A stretch of DNA of 59,593 bases from Mycobacterium colombiense (lineage in GTDB: Bacteria > Actinomycetota > Actinomycetes > Mycobacteriales > Mycobacteriaceae): NCBI RefSeq assembly GCF_001672755.1, contig NZ_LZKI01000183.1:1-59593 (forward strand). Reading direction: 5' to 3'. The position numbers and the translations under genes are program-made. This document shows, piece after piece, positions 15,364-23,559 of the stretch (positions are counted from its first letter, which is position 1; the number at the start of each line of letters is the position of its first letter). Below the pieces are notes generated by a model. It saw only the letters and a list, made by a program, of their open reading frames with translations, was not told where the DNA came from and did not search any database.

Positions 15364-17376
15364 TTAACCGATGTGCAACGGGTCGATCTGCACCCGGGCC
15401 GGCTCATGGGTCTGCCGGGCGCTGAGCACACCGACGCCGCGCCGCAGCGCCGCCGCCAGCGCCAGGCCCTGCTGACGGGGCACGCGCACCAGCATCCGCG
15501 TCACCGGGGCACCGGCCGGCGTTCCGGCCGGCCGGCGTACGCCGGCCGGAAGGTCAACCGGCCCAAGCAAATCCGCGCGCAAAGACTCGTGCTCGGACAG
15601 CCGGGCCTCCTCGAGCAGCGCGGTCACGGCGGCGGCCGTCCCGTCGACGGCCGCCATGTGCACGCTGGGCGGCAGGCCGACCTCGGCCCGCGCGGTCACT
15701 TCGGCCTCCGCATGACCCACCGGATCCCAGCGGATCAGCGATTGCACTGTGGGAAGCGATGATTCGGCGACCACCATCACCACACCGCCGTCGCCGCGGG
15801 CGCGCACCAGCGCGGCGGCCGTCATCCAGCGCCACAGCGCGTCCTCGGCCGCGCGCAGGTCTTGGCGCCCCAGCAGCGCCCAGGTGTCCAGCAGCAGCGC
15901 CGCGCCATAACCGCCGGACGCCTGCGGCTCGGCACCCGGGGTGGCCACCACCAGCGCCGGGCCGGCCGCGACCTCGGGCACCACGCCGTCACCCGACGAC
16001 GTGATCACCGCCGTGCCGGGGAACGCGCGGCCGAGTTCTTCTGCGGTGCGGCGCGCTCCGACGACGACGGCGCGCACCGCGTCCGACCCGCAGCGCGCGC
16101 AACGGCGCGTCGGGTCGACGCGCCCGCACCAGCGGCACAGCAGCGCCGCGCCGCCCTCCTGTAACGACAGCGGACCGGTGCAGTGCCGGCACCGGGCGAT
16201 GGTCCGGCACCGCGCGCAGGCCAGCGACGGGAGGTACCCCCGCCGCGGCACCTGCACCAGCACCGGCGACCCGGCCTGCAGCGCCGAGCGGGCGGCGCGC
16301 AGCGCGATGGACGGCATGCGCGCCGTGCGCGCCGCCGGATCGCGCTCGTCGGCGTAGCCGGTGTCATCCAGCGCGATCACCCGCGGTGTGCGGGCCCGCA
16401 CCGCCGGCCGCGCCGCGACGATGTCGTGGGCCCAGCCGCTGCGCACCAGCGCGTGCGCTTCGGCGGTGCGCGCATAGCCGCCGATCAGGGCCGCGCACCG
16501 GGCTTGATGCGCGCGCAGCATCGCCACCTCACGGGCGTGCGGGTACGGCGCCCGCGGTTCGGCCAGGCTGTCATCGGCGTCGGCCCACACCATGACCAGC
16601 CCGAGATCGCTCAGCGGCGCGAACACCGCACTGCGTGTGCCGATCACCAACCGCGCGGAGCCGCGCAGCGCCGCCAGCCAGCGCCGGTATCGGGCCGCCG
16701 GTCCCAGGCCGGCCGACAGGGCCACCACGCTGCCCTCGTCGATCCGCGCAGTCGCGGCCTGCCACAGGGCGTCCAGGTCGCGCTGGTCGGGAACGATCGC
16801 CAGCACCGATCGGCCGGCCCGCACGGTTTGCGCGGCGGCCTCGGTGAAGCGGTCCGTCCACGACTCGCCCGGCAGCGCCTGCCAGACGGCCCGGGCGGCC
16901 CGCGATTCGGCCAGCGCGGCCAGGAACTGAGCGCCCCGGCCGTAACCGTCCCAGCCCGACGGGTCGACGGGCGCCGGGACCGTCACATCGCTTCTGACCA
17001 GGGCTTCCCGCTCCACCCGGGCGTGCCGGGCCGGCACGGCCAGGCGCAGCACGTCGGGGCGGGTGCCGGCGTAGTGCGCTGCCACCGCGTCGACCAGCCG
17101 GCGGATTTCCGGCGTGAGCACCGGCTCGGCCGACACGACGCGATCCAGCCAGCCCAGCTTGCCGGGGTGATCGGTGTCGTTGCGGCGCTCCAGCACGAAG
17201 CCGTCGACCAGCCGGCCGTGGAAGCGCACCCGCACCCGCACCCCCGGCTGGGCGTCATCGGACTGTTCGGCGGACACCAGGTAGTCGAACTCCCGGTCCA
17301 GGTGCGGCACCGACAGCATCGGCAGCACGCGGGCGATGGGCTCCACCTCGACGGGCGTGCGCGCGCTGGGACTCAC
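15364..17376 (-). CDS. priA: Primosomal protein N' (PriA), actinobacterial form lacking helicase motifs
   Basis: A 670-residue PriA. The N-terminal 3'-DNA-binding region (VLPMLSVPHLDREFDYLVS) and the eight-cysteine zinc module (CARCRTIARCRHC, CRWCGRVDPTRRCARCG) are intact. The ATPase motifs are not: the Walker A position lacks GxGKT (LPGESWTDRFTEAA), and the DEEH box is replaced by WADADDSLAEP. Actinobacterial PriA proteins are known to be degenerate in this way and probably act as DNA-structure binders and loaders, not unwinding motors. In M. tuberculosis priA follows metK downstream of coaBC; here the lipI-lipH-monooxygenase group and a membrane gene intervene. Confidence 0.9.
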   Translation of the reverse strand: MSPSARTPVEVEPIARVLPMLSVPHLDREFDYLVSAEQSDDAQPGVRVRVRFHGRLVDGFVLERRNDTDHPGKLGWLDRVVSAEPVLTPEIRRLVDAVAAHYAGTRPDVLRLAVPARHARVEREALVRSDVTVPAPVDPSGWDGYGRGAQFLAALAESRAARAVWQALPGESWTDRFTEAAAQTVRAGRSVLAIVPDQRDLDALWQAATARIDEGSVVALSAGLGPAARYRRWLAALRGSARLVIGTRSAVFAPLSDLGLVMVWADADDSLAEPRAPYPHAREVAMLRAHQARCAALIGGYARTAEAHALVRSGWAHDIVAARPAVRARTPRVIALDDTGYADERDPAARTARMPSIALRAARSALQAGSPVLVQVPRRGYLPSLACARCRTIARCRHCTGPLSLQEGGAALLCRWCGRVDPTRRCARCGSDAVRAVVVGARRTAEELGRAFPGTAVITSSGDGVVPEVAAGPALVVATPGAEPQASGGYGAALLLDTWALLGRQDLRAAEDALWRWMTAAALVRARGDGGVVMVVAESSLPTVQSLIRWDPVGHAEAEVTARAEVGLPPSVHMAAVDGTAAAVTALLEEARLSEHESLRADLLGPVDLPAGVRRPAGTPAGAPVTRMLVRVPRQQGLALAAALRRGVGVLSARQTHEPARVQIDPLHIG

Positions 17377-17455
17377 CGCGTCCCCGGGCCGCGAATCATG
17401 TTGTCATCCAATGTGTTTACCGTCCGGTGCGCAGCGTACCGGGCACGGGCGACAA

Positions 17456-18217
17456 TCAGCCCTCGGCGGCCGCCGGGGCGTCCCCGGCGGTGTCGGCGGG
17501 AAGCTCGCGGCCGAAGAAGAACCCGGCCGTGATCAGGATCTGGGCCGCCGCATACGCCCACCAGATCGGGACCGCCAGCGCCTCATTGCCCAGGATGAAG
17601 CGGGCGATGGCGATCATCGAGTCCGAGGCCGCGAAACACACCGCCCCCACCGCTGTCCAGATCGTCGGCAGTTTCGCCAGCAGGGCCGTGCACACCATCG
17701 CGGTCAGCATCACGATGTAGACCGTCACCGGAAGCGTCAGCTTCTCCGCGCCCAGGTGGGGCCAGAACCAGGCCAGCAGCGCGATCGACGCCGCACACAT
17801 CAGGACCACCGCAACGGTACGCACCGTCGACGGCGGCGCATCCTTGTTGAACGCCGGCACCAGCGGCAGCAGCGCGCCCACAAAACACATGTGCGCCAAC
17901 AGGAATGCCGCCAGACCCGCCACGAACGACAGCGTCCACCATGGGATCGCCAGCACCCAGTCGCCGACCGCCGAGAGCAACAGCGCCAGCATCAGCCACC
18001 GCCGCTCGCGAACGTAGGCGTGCCCCGCCGCGGCCAGCGTCAGCAGCAATGCCATCGAGGCCTTGAACGCCGGTTGCAGCACCCAGTGCCCGGTCAACTC
18101 GATTCCCGGCGGCGAGCGCAGCGCCAGCACGGTCAGGTAAATGCCGTAGGCCAGGGCCACCCAGCCGGCCACCACCCAGGCGCCGGCCACCAGACGAGGT
18201 GCGTACGGTACGTCCAT
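17456..18217 (-). CDS. Lysoplasmalogenase (YhhN/TMEM86 family) membrane protein, Rv1401-like
   Basis: A 253-residue polytopic membrane protein with seven or eight hydrophobic helices and the YhhN family pattern: LQPAFKASMALLLTL, LLLSAVGDWVLAI, the FLLAHMCFVGALL helix and VCFAASDSMIAI near the C terminus. YhhN/TMEM86 proteins cleave the vinyl-ether bond of lysoplasmalogens, although bacterial substrates are poorly known and mycobacterial membranes are not known for plasmalogens. The best start is the ATG at 18217, which overlaps the divergent lipI start in a CATG. In-frame sequence beyond it is shadow of lipI. Confidence 0.8.
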   Translation of the reverse strand: MDVPYAPRLVAGAWVVAGWVALAYGIYLTVLALRSPPGIELTGHWVLQPAFKASMALLLTLAAAGHAYVRERRWLMLALLLSAVGDWVLAIPWWTLSFVAGLAAFLLAHMCFVGALLPLVPAFNKDAPPSTVRTVAVVLMCAASIALLAWFWPHLGAEKLTLPVTVYIVMLTAMVCTALLAKLPTIWTAVGAVCFAASDSMIAIARFILGNEALAVPIWWAYAAAQILITAGFFFGRELPADTAGDAPAAAEG

Positions 18218-19190
18218 GCCCAGCTTGGATAACACAGCCGACGAGAAACCCGCTATCGACCCCATCCTGCAGAAGGTACTGGATGCGGTTCCCTTCCGGC
18301 TATCCACTGAGGACGGAATCGACGCGGCGCGGCAGCGGTTCCGCGACCTGCCGCGCCGGCCACTGCACCCCGAGCTGCGGGTCGAGGACCGCACGATTCC
18401 CGGGCCCGACGGCGCCATCGCGGTCCGGATCTATTGGCCGCCAAGCCATTCCGAAGACACCTCGGCCGGCGCCGAGGTGCCCGTCGTGCTGTATTTCCAC
18501 GGCGGAGGGTTCGTCATCGGCGACCTCGACACCCACGACGGCACGGCCCGTCAGCACGCGGTCGGCGCCGACGCGATCGTGGTGTCAGTCGACTACCGGC
18601 TGGCCCCCGAGCACCCCTACCCCGCCGCAGTCGAAGACGCTTGGGCCGCAACGCTTTGGGTCGCCGAGAACGCCGGTGAACTGCACGGCGACCCGAACCG
18701 GATCGCCGTCGCCGGGGACTCGGCCGGCGGCACCATCTCCGCGGCGGTGGCGCAGCGGGCGCGGGACAACGCAGCCCCGCCGATCGTGTTCCAGCTGCTG
18801 TGGTATCCGTCGACCATGTGGGACGCGTCGCTGCCGTCGTTCGCCGAGAACGCCACCGCACCGATCCTGGACGTGAAGGCCGTCGCGGAGTTCTCCCGTT
18901 GGTACGCGGGCGAAGTCGACATGTCCGATCCGCCGTCGGACATGGCGCCGGGGCGCGCGAAGGACCTGCGCAACCTTGCGCCTGCCTACATCGCGGTCGC
19001 CGGATACGACCCGCTGCGCGATGACGGCATCCGCTACGGCGAATTGCTGACCGCCGCCGGCGTCGACGCCCGGGTGCACAACGCCGAGACGCTGGTGCAC
19101 GGCTACCTGGGCTATGCCGGCGTGGTGCCCGCCGCCACCGCGGCGCTAGAGGGCGGCCTGGCCGCGCTGCGAACCGCCCTGCACCGGTGA
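18216..19190 (+). CDS. lipI: HSL-family esterase/lipase LipI
   Basis: A 324-residue alpha/beta hydrolase of the hormone-sensitive lipase family. It has the oxyanion motif YFHGGGF, the nucleophile elbow GDSAGG, and catalytic Asp and His in DPLRDDGIRYGELL and ETLVHGYLGY. The N terminus MPSLDNTADEKP equals that of M. tuberculosis LipI (Rv1400c), which fixes the start. It is the first gene of a rightward run lipI-lipH-monooxygenase-PNPOx-like with gaps of 10-22 bases. Short-chain ester hydrolysis is the expected activity. Confidence 0.92.
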   Translation: MPSLDNTADEKPAIDPILQKVLDAVPFRLSTEDGIDAARQRFRDLPRRPLHPELRVEDRTIPGPDGAIAVRIYWPPSHSEDTSAGAEVPVVLYFHGGGFVIGDLDTHDGTARQHAVGADAIVVSVDYRLAPEHPYPAAVEDAWAATLWVAENAGELHGDPNRIAVAGDSAGGTISAAVAQRARDNAAPPIVFQLLWYPSTMWDASLPSFAENATAPILDVKAVAEFSRWYAGEVDMSDPPSDMAPGRAKDLRNLAPAYIAVAGYDPLRDDGIRYGELLTAAGVDARVHNAETLVHGYLGYAGVVPAATAALEGGLAALRTALHR

Positions 19191-19212
19191 CCCCGCAGCG
19201 TACGGTGAACGC

Positions 19213-20175
19213 ATGAGCGAGCCGACCACCGCCCGGCCCGGGATCGATCCGACATTCAAGGCGTTGCTCGACGCCTTTCCGATGACCTTCCGCGAGGCCG
19301 ACGGTGTCGAGGTCGCCCGCTCGCGGCTCCGGCTGCTCAAGGTGCCGCCGAAGATGCTGCCCGACCTGCGGATCGAGAACCGCACGATCGCCCACGGCGA
19401 GCGCACCGACATCCCGGTGCGCATCTACTGGCCCGACAGCGACGTCAGCCCGCTGCCCGTGGTCGTCTTCTACCACGGCGGCGGCTTCTGCCTGGGCGAC
19501 CTGGACACCCACGACCCGGTCGCACGCGCGCACGCCGTCGGCGCCGAGGCCATCGTGGTGTCCGTCGGCTACCGGCTGGCCCCCGAGCATCCGTTCCCGG
19601 CCGGCGTGGACGACTGCTGGGCCGCCCTGCAATGGGCCGCCGAGAACGCGGCCGAGCTCGGCGGCGACCCGAACAACATCGCCGTCGCCGGCGACTCGGC
19701 CGGCGGCAACCTCGCCGCGGTGACGGCGCTGCTGGCCCGCGACAACGGCGGCCCGGCACTGCGCTTCCAGTTGCTGTGGTACCCGACGGTCACCGCGGAC
19801 CTGTCGCTGCCGTCGTTCACCGCCAATGCCGAGGCGCCGATCCTGAACCGTGAGGTCATCGACGCGTTCCTGTCCTGGTACGTGCCCGACCTCGATCTCA
19901 CCGACCCGAAGACGCTGCCCACCACCATGGCCCCCGCGAACGCCGCGGATTTGTCCGGGCTGGCGCCCGCCTACATCGGCACCGCCGAACACGATCCGCT
20001 GCGCGACGACGGGGCCCGTTACGCCGAGCTGCTGCACGCCGCCGGCGTGCCGGTGGAGCTGAGCAACGAACCCACCCTGGTGCACGGGTTCGTCAGTTTC
20101 GCCCTGGCGATATCCGCCGCCGCGGCGGCCACCGAGCGCGGCCTCACGGCTCTCCACAAAGCGCTGCACCCCTAG
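19213..20175 (+). CDS. lipH: HSL-family esterase LipH
   Basis: A 320-residue esterase paralogous to LipI, with FYHGGGF, GDSAGGN, HDPLRDDGARYAELL and PTLVHGFVSF carrying the oxyanion hole and the Ser-Asp-His triad. It matches M. tuberculosis LipH (Rv1399c), a short-chain carboxylesterase. The tandem arrangement with lipI, 22 bases apart, reflects an old duplication conserved in mycobacteria. It is followed after 10 bases by a Baeyer-Villiger-type monooxygenase, whose ester products could be its substrates. Confidence 0.93.
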   Translation: MSEPTTARPGIDPTFKALLDAFPMTFREADGVEVARSRLRLLKVPPKMLPDLRIENRTIAHGERTDIPVRIYWPDSDVSPLPVVVFYHGGGFCLGDLDTHDPVARAHAVGAEAIVVSVGYRLAPEHPFPAGVDDCWAALQWAAENAAELGGDPNNIAVAGDSAGGNLAAVTALLARDNGGPALRFQLLWYPTVTADLSLPSFTANAEAPILNREVIDAFLSWYVPDLDLTDPKTLPTTMAPANAADLSGLAPAYIGTAEHDPLRDDGARYAELLHAAGVPVELSNEPTLVHGFVSFALAISAAAAATERGLTALHKALHP

Positions 20176-20185
20176 GCAGGCAACG

Positions 20186-21682
20186 ATGGTCCCGCACGAA
20201 GACGAAACCCCCGACTATCACACGCTGATCATCGGCGCCGGGTTCTCCGGCATCGGTGCGGCGATCAAGCTGGACAGGGCCGGGCTGCCCGATTACCTGG
20301 TGATCGAGGCCGGCGACGGGGTCGGCGGTACCTGGCACTGGAACACGTATCCCGGTATCGCCGTGGACATTCCGTCGTTCTCCTACCAGTTCTCCTTCGA
20401 GCAGAGCCGGCACTGGTCGCGCACCTATGCGCCGGGTCGAGAGCTCAAGGCCTACGCCGAACACTGCGCCGACAAGTACGGCATCCGCTCGCGGATCCGG
20501 TTCAACACCAAGGTGCAAACCGCCGAGTATGACGACGAGCGCGGCCTGTGGCGGCTGCAGACCGACCCGGCGGGAGAGATCACGGCGCGATTTCTGATCA
20601 GCGCCAGCGGCGTGCTGACGGTGCCGAACCTGCCCGACATCGACGGCGTCGATTCGTTCGGCGGCATCACCATGCACACGGCGCGGTGGGATCACGGCCA
20701 GGATCTGCGCGGCAAGCGCGTCGCGGTGATCGGCACCGGCGCCTCGGCCGTCCAGGTGATTCCCGAGATCGCGCCAATCGTGTCGTCGCTCACGGTGTTT
20801 CAGCGCACCCCGATCTGGTGCTTCCCCAAGTTCGACGTCCCGCTGCCGGCGCCGGCGCGCTGGGCGATGCGAATTCCCGGCGGCAAGTTCCTGCAGCGCC
20901 TGCTCAGCCAGGCCTACGTGGAGCTCACCTTCCCCATCTCGGCGCACTACTTCACGGTCCTCCCGCTGGCCAAGCGAATGGCCTCGTTCGGTAAATCCTA
21001 TCTGCGGCAACAGGTTCGGAATCCGGCCGTGCGCGAGCAGCTCACCCCGCAGTACGCGGTGGGCTGCAAACGCCCCGGCTTCCACAACGGCTACCTCGCC
21101 ACGTTCAACCGCGACAACGTGCGGCTGGTCACCGAACCGATCGACAAGATCACGCCCGACGCGGTAATTACCACCGACGGCGAGAACCACGAGATCGACG
21201 TGCTGATCCTGGCGACCGGTTTCAAGGTGATGGACCCCGACAACGTGCCGACCTTCGCCGTGACCGGGAGCGGCGGAAAGTCGTTGAGCCGCTTCTGGGA
21301 CGAGCACCGGCTGCAGGCCTACGAGGGCGTCACCGTGCCGGGATTTCCCAACCTGTTCACCGTGTTCGGCCCGTACGGTTACGTCGGCTCTTCGTATTTC
21401 GCGTTGATCGAGGCGCAGACTCATCACATCGTGCGCTGCCTCAAGCGGGCCAAGCGCGTCGGCGCGACCCGCGTCGAGGTGAGCCAGGAGGCCAACGACC
21501 GCTACTTCGCCGAGATGATGCGCCGGCGACCCAAGCAGATCTTCTGGCAGGACAGCTGCCGGCTGGCCAACAGCTACTACTTCGACAAGAACGGTGACGT
21601 GCCGCTGCGGCCGGGCACCACCCCGGAGGTGTACTGGCGCAGCCGGCGATTCGACCTGGACGACTACCGCTTCACCCGCTAG
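20186..21682 (+). CDS. FAD-dependent Baeyer-Villiger-type monooxygenase (Rv1393c-like)
   Basis: A 498-residue class B flavoprotein monooxygenase. The FAD Rossmann motif GAGFSGIG is at residues 17-24, GTWHWNTYPGIAVDIPS is the typical flavin segment, and the NADPH motif is GTGASAVQVIPEIAP. The Baeyer-Villiger fingerprint is present as FGGITMHTARWD. Such enzymes insert oxygen next to a ketone to give an ester or lactone, or oxidise S or N. The M. tuberculosis homologue is Rv1393c, which there lies beside metK and is separated from lipH by other genes. Confidence 0.9.
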   Translation: MVPHEDETPDYHTLIIGAGFSGIGAAIKLDRAGLPDYLVIEAGDGVGGTWHWNTYPGIAVDIPSFSYQFSFEQSRHWSRTYAPGRELKAYAEHCADKYGIRSRIRFNTKVQTAEYDDERGLWRLQTDPAGEITARFLISASGVLTVPNLPDIDGVDSFGGITMHTARWDHGQDLRGKRVAVIGTGASAVQVIPEIAPIVSSLTVFQRTPIWCFPKFDVPLPAPARWAMRIPGGKFLQRLLSQAYVELTFPISAHYFTVLPLAKRMASFGKSYLRQQVRNPAVREQLTPQYAVGCKRPGFHNGYLATFNRDNVRLVTEPIDKITPDAVITTDGENHEIDVLILATGFKVMDPDNVPTFAVTGSGGKSLSRFWDEHRLQAYEGVTVPGFPNLFTVFGPYGYVGSSYFALIEAQTHHIVRCLKRAKRVGATRVEVSQEANDRYFAEMMRRRPKQIFWQDSCRLANSYYFDKNGDVPLRPGTTPEVYWRSRRFDLDDYRFTR

Positions 21683-21691
21683 CGTTCTCCC

Positions 21692-22255
21692 GTGGCGAAG
21701 GAATTCTCGAGCATCGACGGGTCGCTTCGCGACTTCATCCGGGAACAGGCCGTATTCTTCGTCGCCACCGCCCCGTCCGAAGGTGGACGAATCAACCTGT
21801 CCCCCAAGGGATATCGCGACACATTCGCAGTGCTGGACGAGCACACGGTCGCCTACCTGGATCTGTTCGGCAGCGGCGTGGAAACCATCGCCCATCTGCG
21901 CGACAACGGCCGGATCACCGTCATGTTCTGCTCGTTCACCCGCAACTCGCGGATCCTGCGGCTGTTCGGCACCGGGCGGGTGATTCGCCCGGACGACACC
22001 GAATTCGCCGCTCTGATGCGACATTTTGGCGACCAGCACGCGGGGGTCCGCGCCATCATCGTGGTCGATGTGCAGCGGATCGCCGACGCCTGCGGATTCG
22101 CGGTGCCCTATTACGATCTCGTCGACGAACGCCCGGTGCTCGACGCCGCGCATCGCAACGCCACCGACCACCAGTACGGCCGGCTGGTCGATCGCAACCG
22201 GCGCAGCATCGACGGGCTACCCGCACTGGACGCGGACCACCCCCTGCCGCGTTAG
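21692..22255 (+). CDS. Pyridoxamine 5'-phosphate oxidase-like (split-barrel flavin) family protein
   Basis: A 187-residue split beta-barrel protein. The core reads AVFFVATAPSEGGRINLSPKGYRDTFAVLDEHTVAYLDLFGSG, then NGRITVMFCSF and RILRLFGTGRVI, the usual layout of the PNPOx-like superfamily, where it may bind FMN, F420 or haem. It lacks features that would assign it to vitamin B6 metabolism. It begins with GTG nine bases after the monooxygenase stop, so a partner role in that pathway is possible. Its stop overlaps the metK stop tail to tail. Confidence 0.82.
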   Translation: MAKEFSSIDGSLRDFIREQAVFFVATAPSEGGRINLSPKGYRDTFAVLDEHTVAYLDLFGSGVETIAHLRDNGRITVMFCSFTRNSRILRLFGTGRVIRPDDTEFAALMRHFGDQHAGVRAIIVVDVQRIADACGFAVPYYDLVDERPVLDAAHRNATDHQYGRLVDRNRRSIDGLPALDADHPLPR

Positions 22256-23463
22256 ATCGCGCGCTTGAGCTCGTCGACCTTGTTCAACTGCTCCCAGGGC
22301 AGCTCGATGTCGGTGCGGCCGAAGTGCCCGTACGCGGCGGTCTGCGCGTAGATCGGGCGCAGCAGGTCCAGGTCGCGGATGATCGCGCCGGGCCGCAGGT
22401 CGAAGACCTCGGGGACGATCTTTTCGATCTTGACCGGGTCGACCGTCGCGGTGCCGAAGGTCTCGATGAACAACCCGACCGGGGCCGCCTTGCCGATGGC
22501 GTAGGCCACCTGCACCTCGACCCGCTCCGCCAACCCGGCCGCGACGATGTTCTTGGCCACCCACCGCATCGCGTAGGCCGCCGACCGGTCCACCTTGGAC
22601 GGATCCTTGCCGGAGAAGGCACCACCACCGTGGCGGGCCCAGCCACCGTAGGTGTCGACGATGATCTTGCGGCCGGTCAGCCCGGCATCGCCCATCGGGC
22701 CGCCCAGGACGAACTTGCCCGTCGGGTTCACCAGCACCCGCGTCGCCGACGAGTCCAGGGTGTCGTGGGCCAACTCCTCGAGCACGGTCTTGAGCACGTG
22801 CCGCCGGATGTCGGGATCCAGCGTCTTGTCCAAGTCGATGCCATCGGCGTGTTGCGTGGAGACCACCACGGTGTCCAGCCGGACCGGAACGTCATCCTCG
22901 TACTCGATGGTGACCTGCGTCTTGCCGTCCGGGCGCAGGTAGGGCAGCGTGCCGTTCTTACGCACCTCGGTCAGCTTGCGCGACAGCCGATGCGCCAGCG
23001 CGATCGGCAGGGGCATCCGCTCGGGGGTGTCGTTGATCGCATAACCGAACATCAGCCCCTGATCGCCGGCGCCCTGCAGATCCAGCGGGTCGGCGGTACC
23101 CTCCACGCGGTGCTCGTGGGCGGTGTCCACACCCTGGGCGATATCGGGTGACTGCGCCCCGATCCCGATGTTGACCCCACACGTGTTCCCGTCGAAGCCC
23201 TTGTCCGAAGAGTCATAGCCGATGTCGAGGATGCGCTCGCGCACCGTGTTGGTGATGTCGGCAAACGCCTCCTTGGCCGTCGTGGTCACCTCACCCACCA
23301 CATGCACCTGCCCGGTGGTGACCAGCGTCTCGACGGCCACACGTGAACGGGGATCCTGCGCCAGCAGCGCATCGAGCACCGAGTCGCTGATCGCGTCACA
23401 GATCTTGTCGGGATGCCCCTCAGTCACCGACTCACTGGTAAACAGGCGACCCTTTTCGCTCAC
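22252..23463 (-). CDS. metK: S-adenosylmethionine synthetase
   Basis: A 403-residue methionine adenosyltransferase, which makes SAM from methionine and ATP. It has the three-domain family signatures: FTSESVTEGHPDKICDAISD at the N terminus, GAGDQGLMFGYA, and GGGAFSGKDPSKVDRSAAY with the P-loop-like phosphate site. The length equals that of M. tuberculosis MetK. It starts with GTG at 23463 behind a GGAAGGA ribosome binding site. It lies 96 bases after coaBC on the same strand, and the gap holds a hairpin. Confidence 0.97.
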   Translation of the reverse strand: MSEKGRLFTSESVTEGHPDKICDAISDSVLDALLAQDPRSRVAVETLVTTGQVHVVGEVTTTAKEAFADITNTVRERILDIGYDSSDKGFDGNTCGVNIGIGAQSPDIAQGVDTAHEHRVEGTADPLDLQGAGDQGLMFGYAINDTPERMPLPIALAHRLSRKLTEVRKNGTLPYLRPDGKTQVTIEYEDDVPVRLDTVVVSTQHADGIDLDKTLDPDIRRHVLKTVLEELAHDTLDSSATRVLVNPTGKFVLGGPMGDAGLTGRKIIVDTYGGWARHGGGAFSGKDPSKVDRSAAYAMRWVAKNIVAAGLAERVEVQVAYAIGKAAPVGLFIETFGTATVDPVKIEKIVPEVFDLRPGAIIRDLDLLRPIYAQTAAYGHFGRTDIELPWEQLNKVDELKRAI

Positions 23464-23490
23464 AATGACAATCCTTCCAATTAGTTAGTT

Positions 23491-23508
23491 AGCCGAATTA
23501 TATCGGCT
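23491..23508 (-). promoter_or_regulatory. Hairpin in the metK leader
   Basis: AGCCGA and TCGGCT form a perfect 6-bp stem around the loop ATTATA, 27 bases upstream of the metK start in the coaBC-metK gap. The AT-rich loop stands out in GC-rich DNA. It may be a promoter-proximal operator or an RNA hairpin. No SAM-riboswitch core was recognised. Confidence 0.35.
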
Positions 23509-23559
23509 GGCGTCGGCCCGGCCAGCACCTGCCCCGGTGCCGAGAAGAACTCGACCGTT

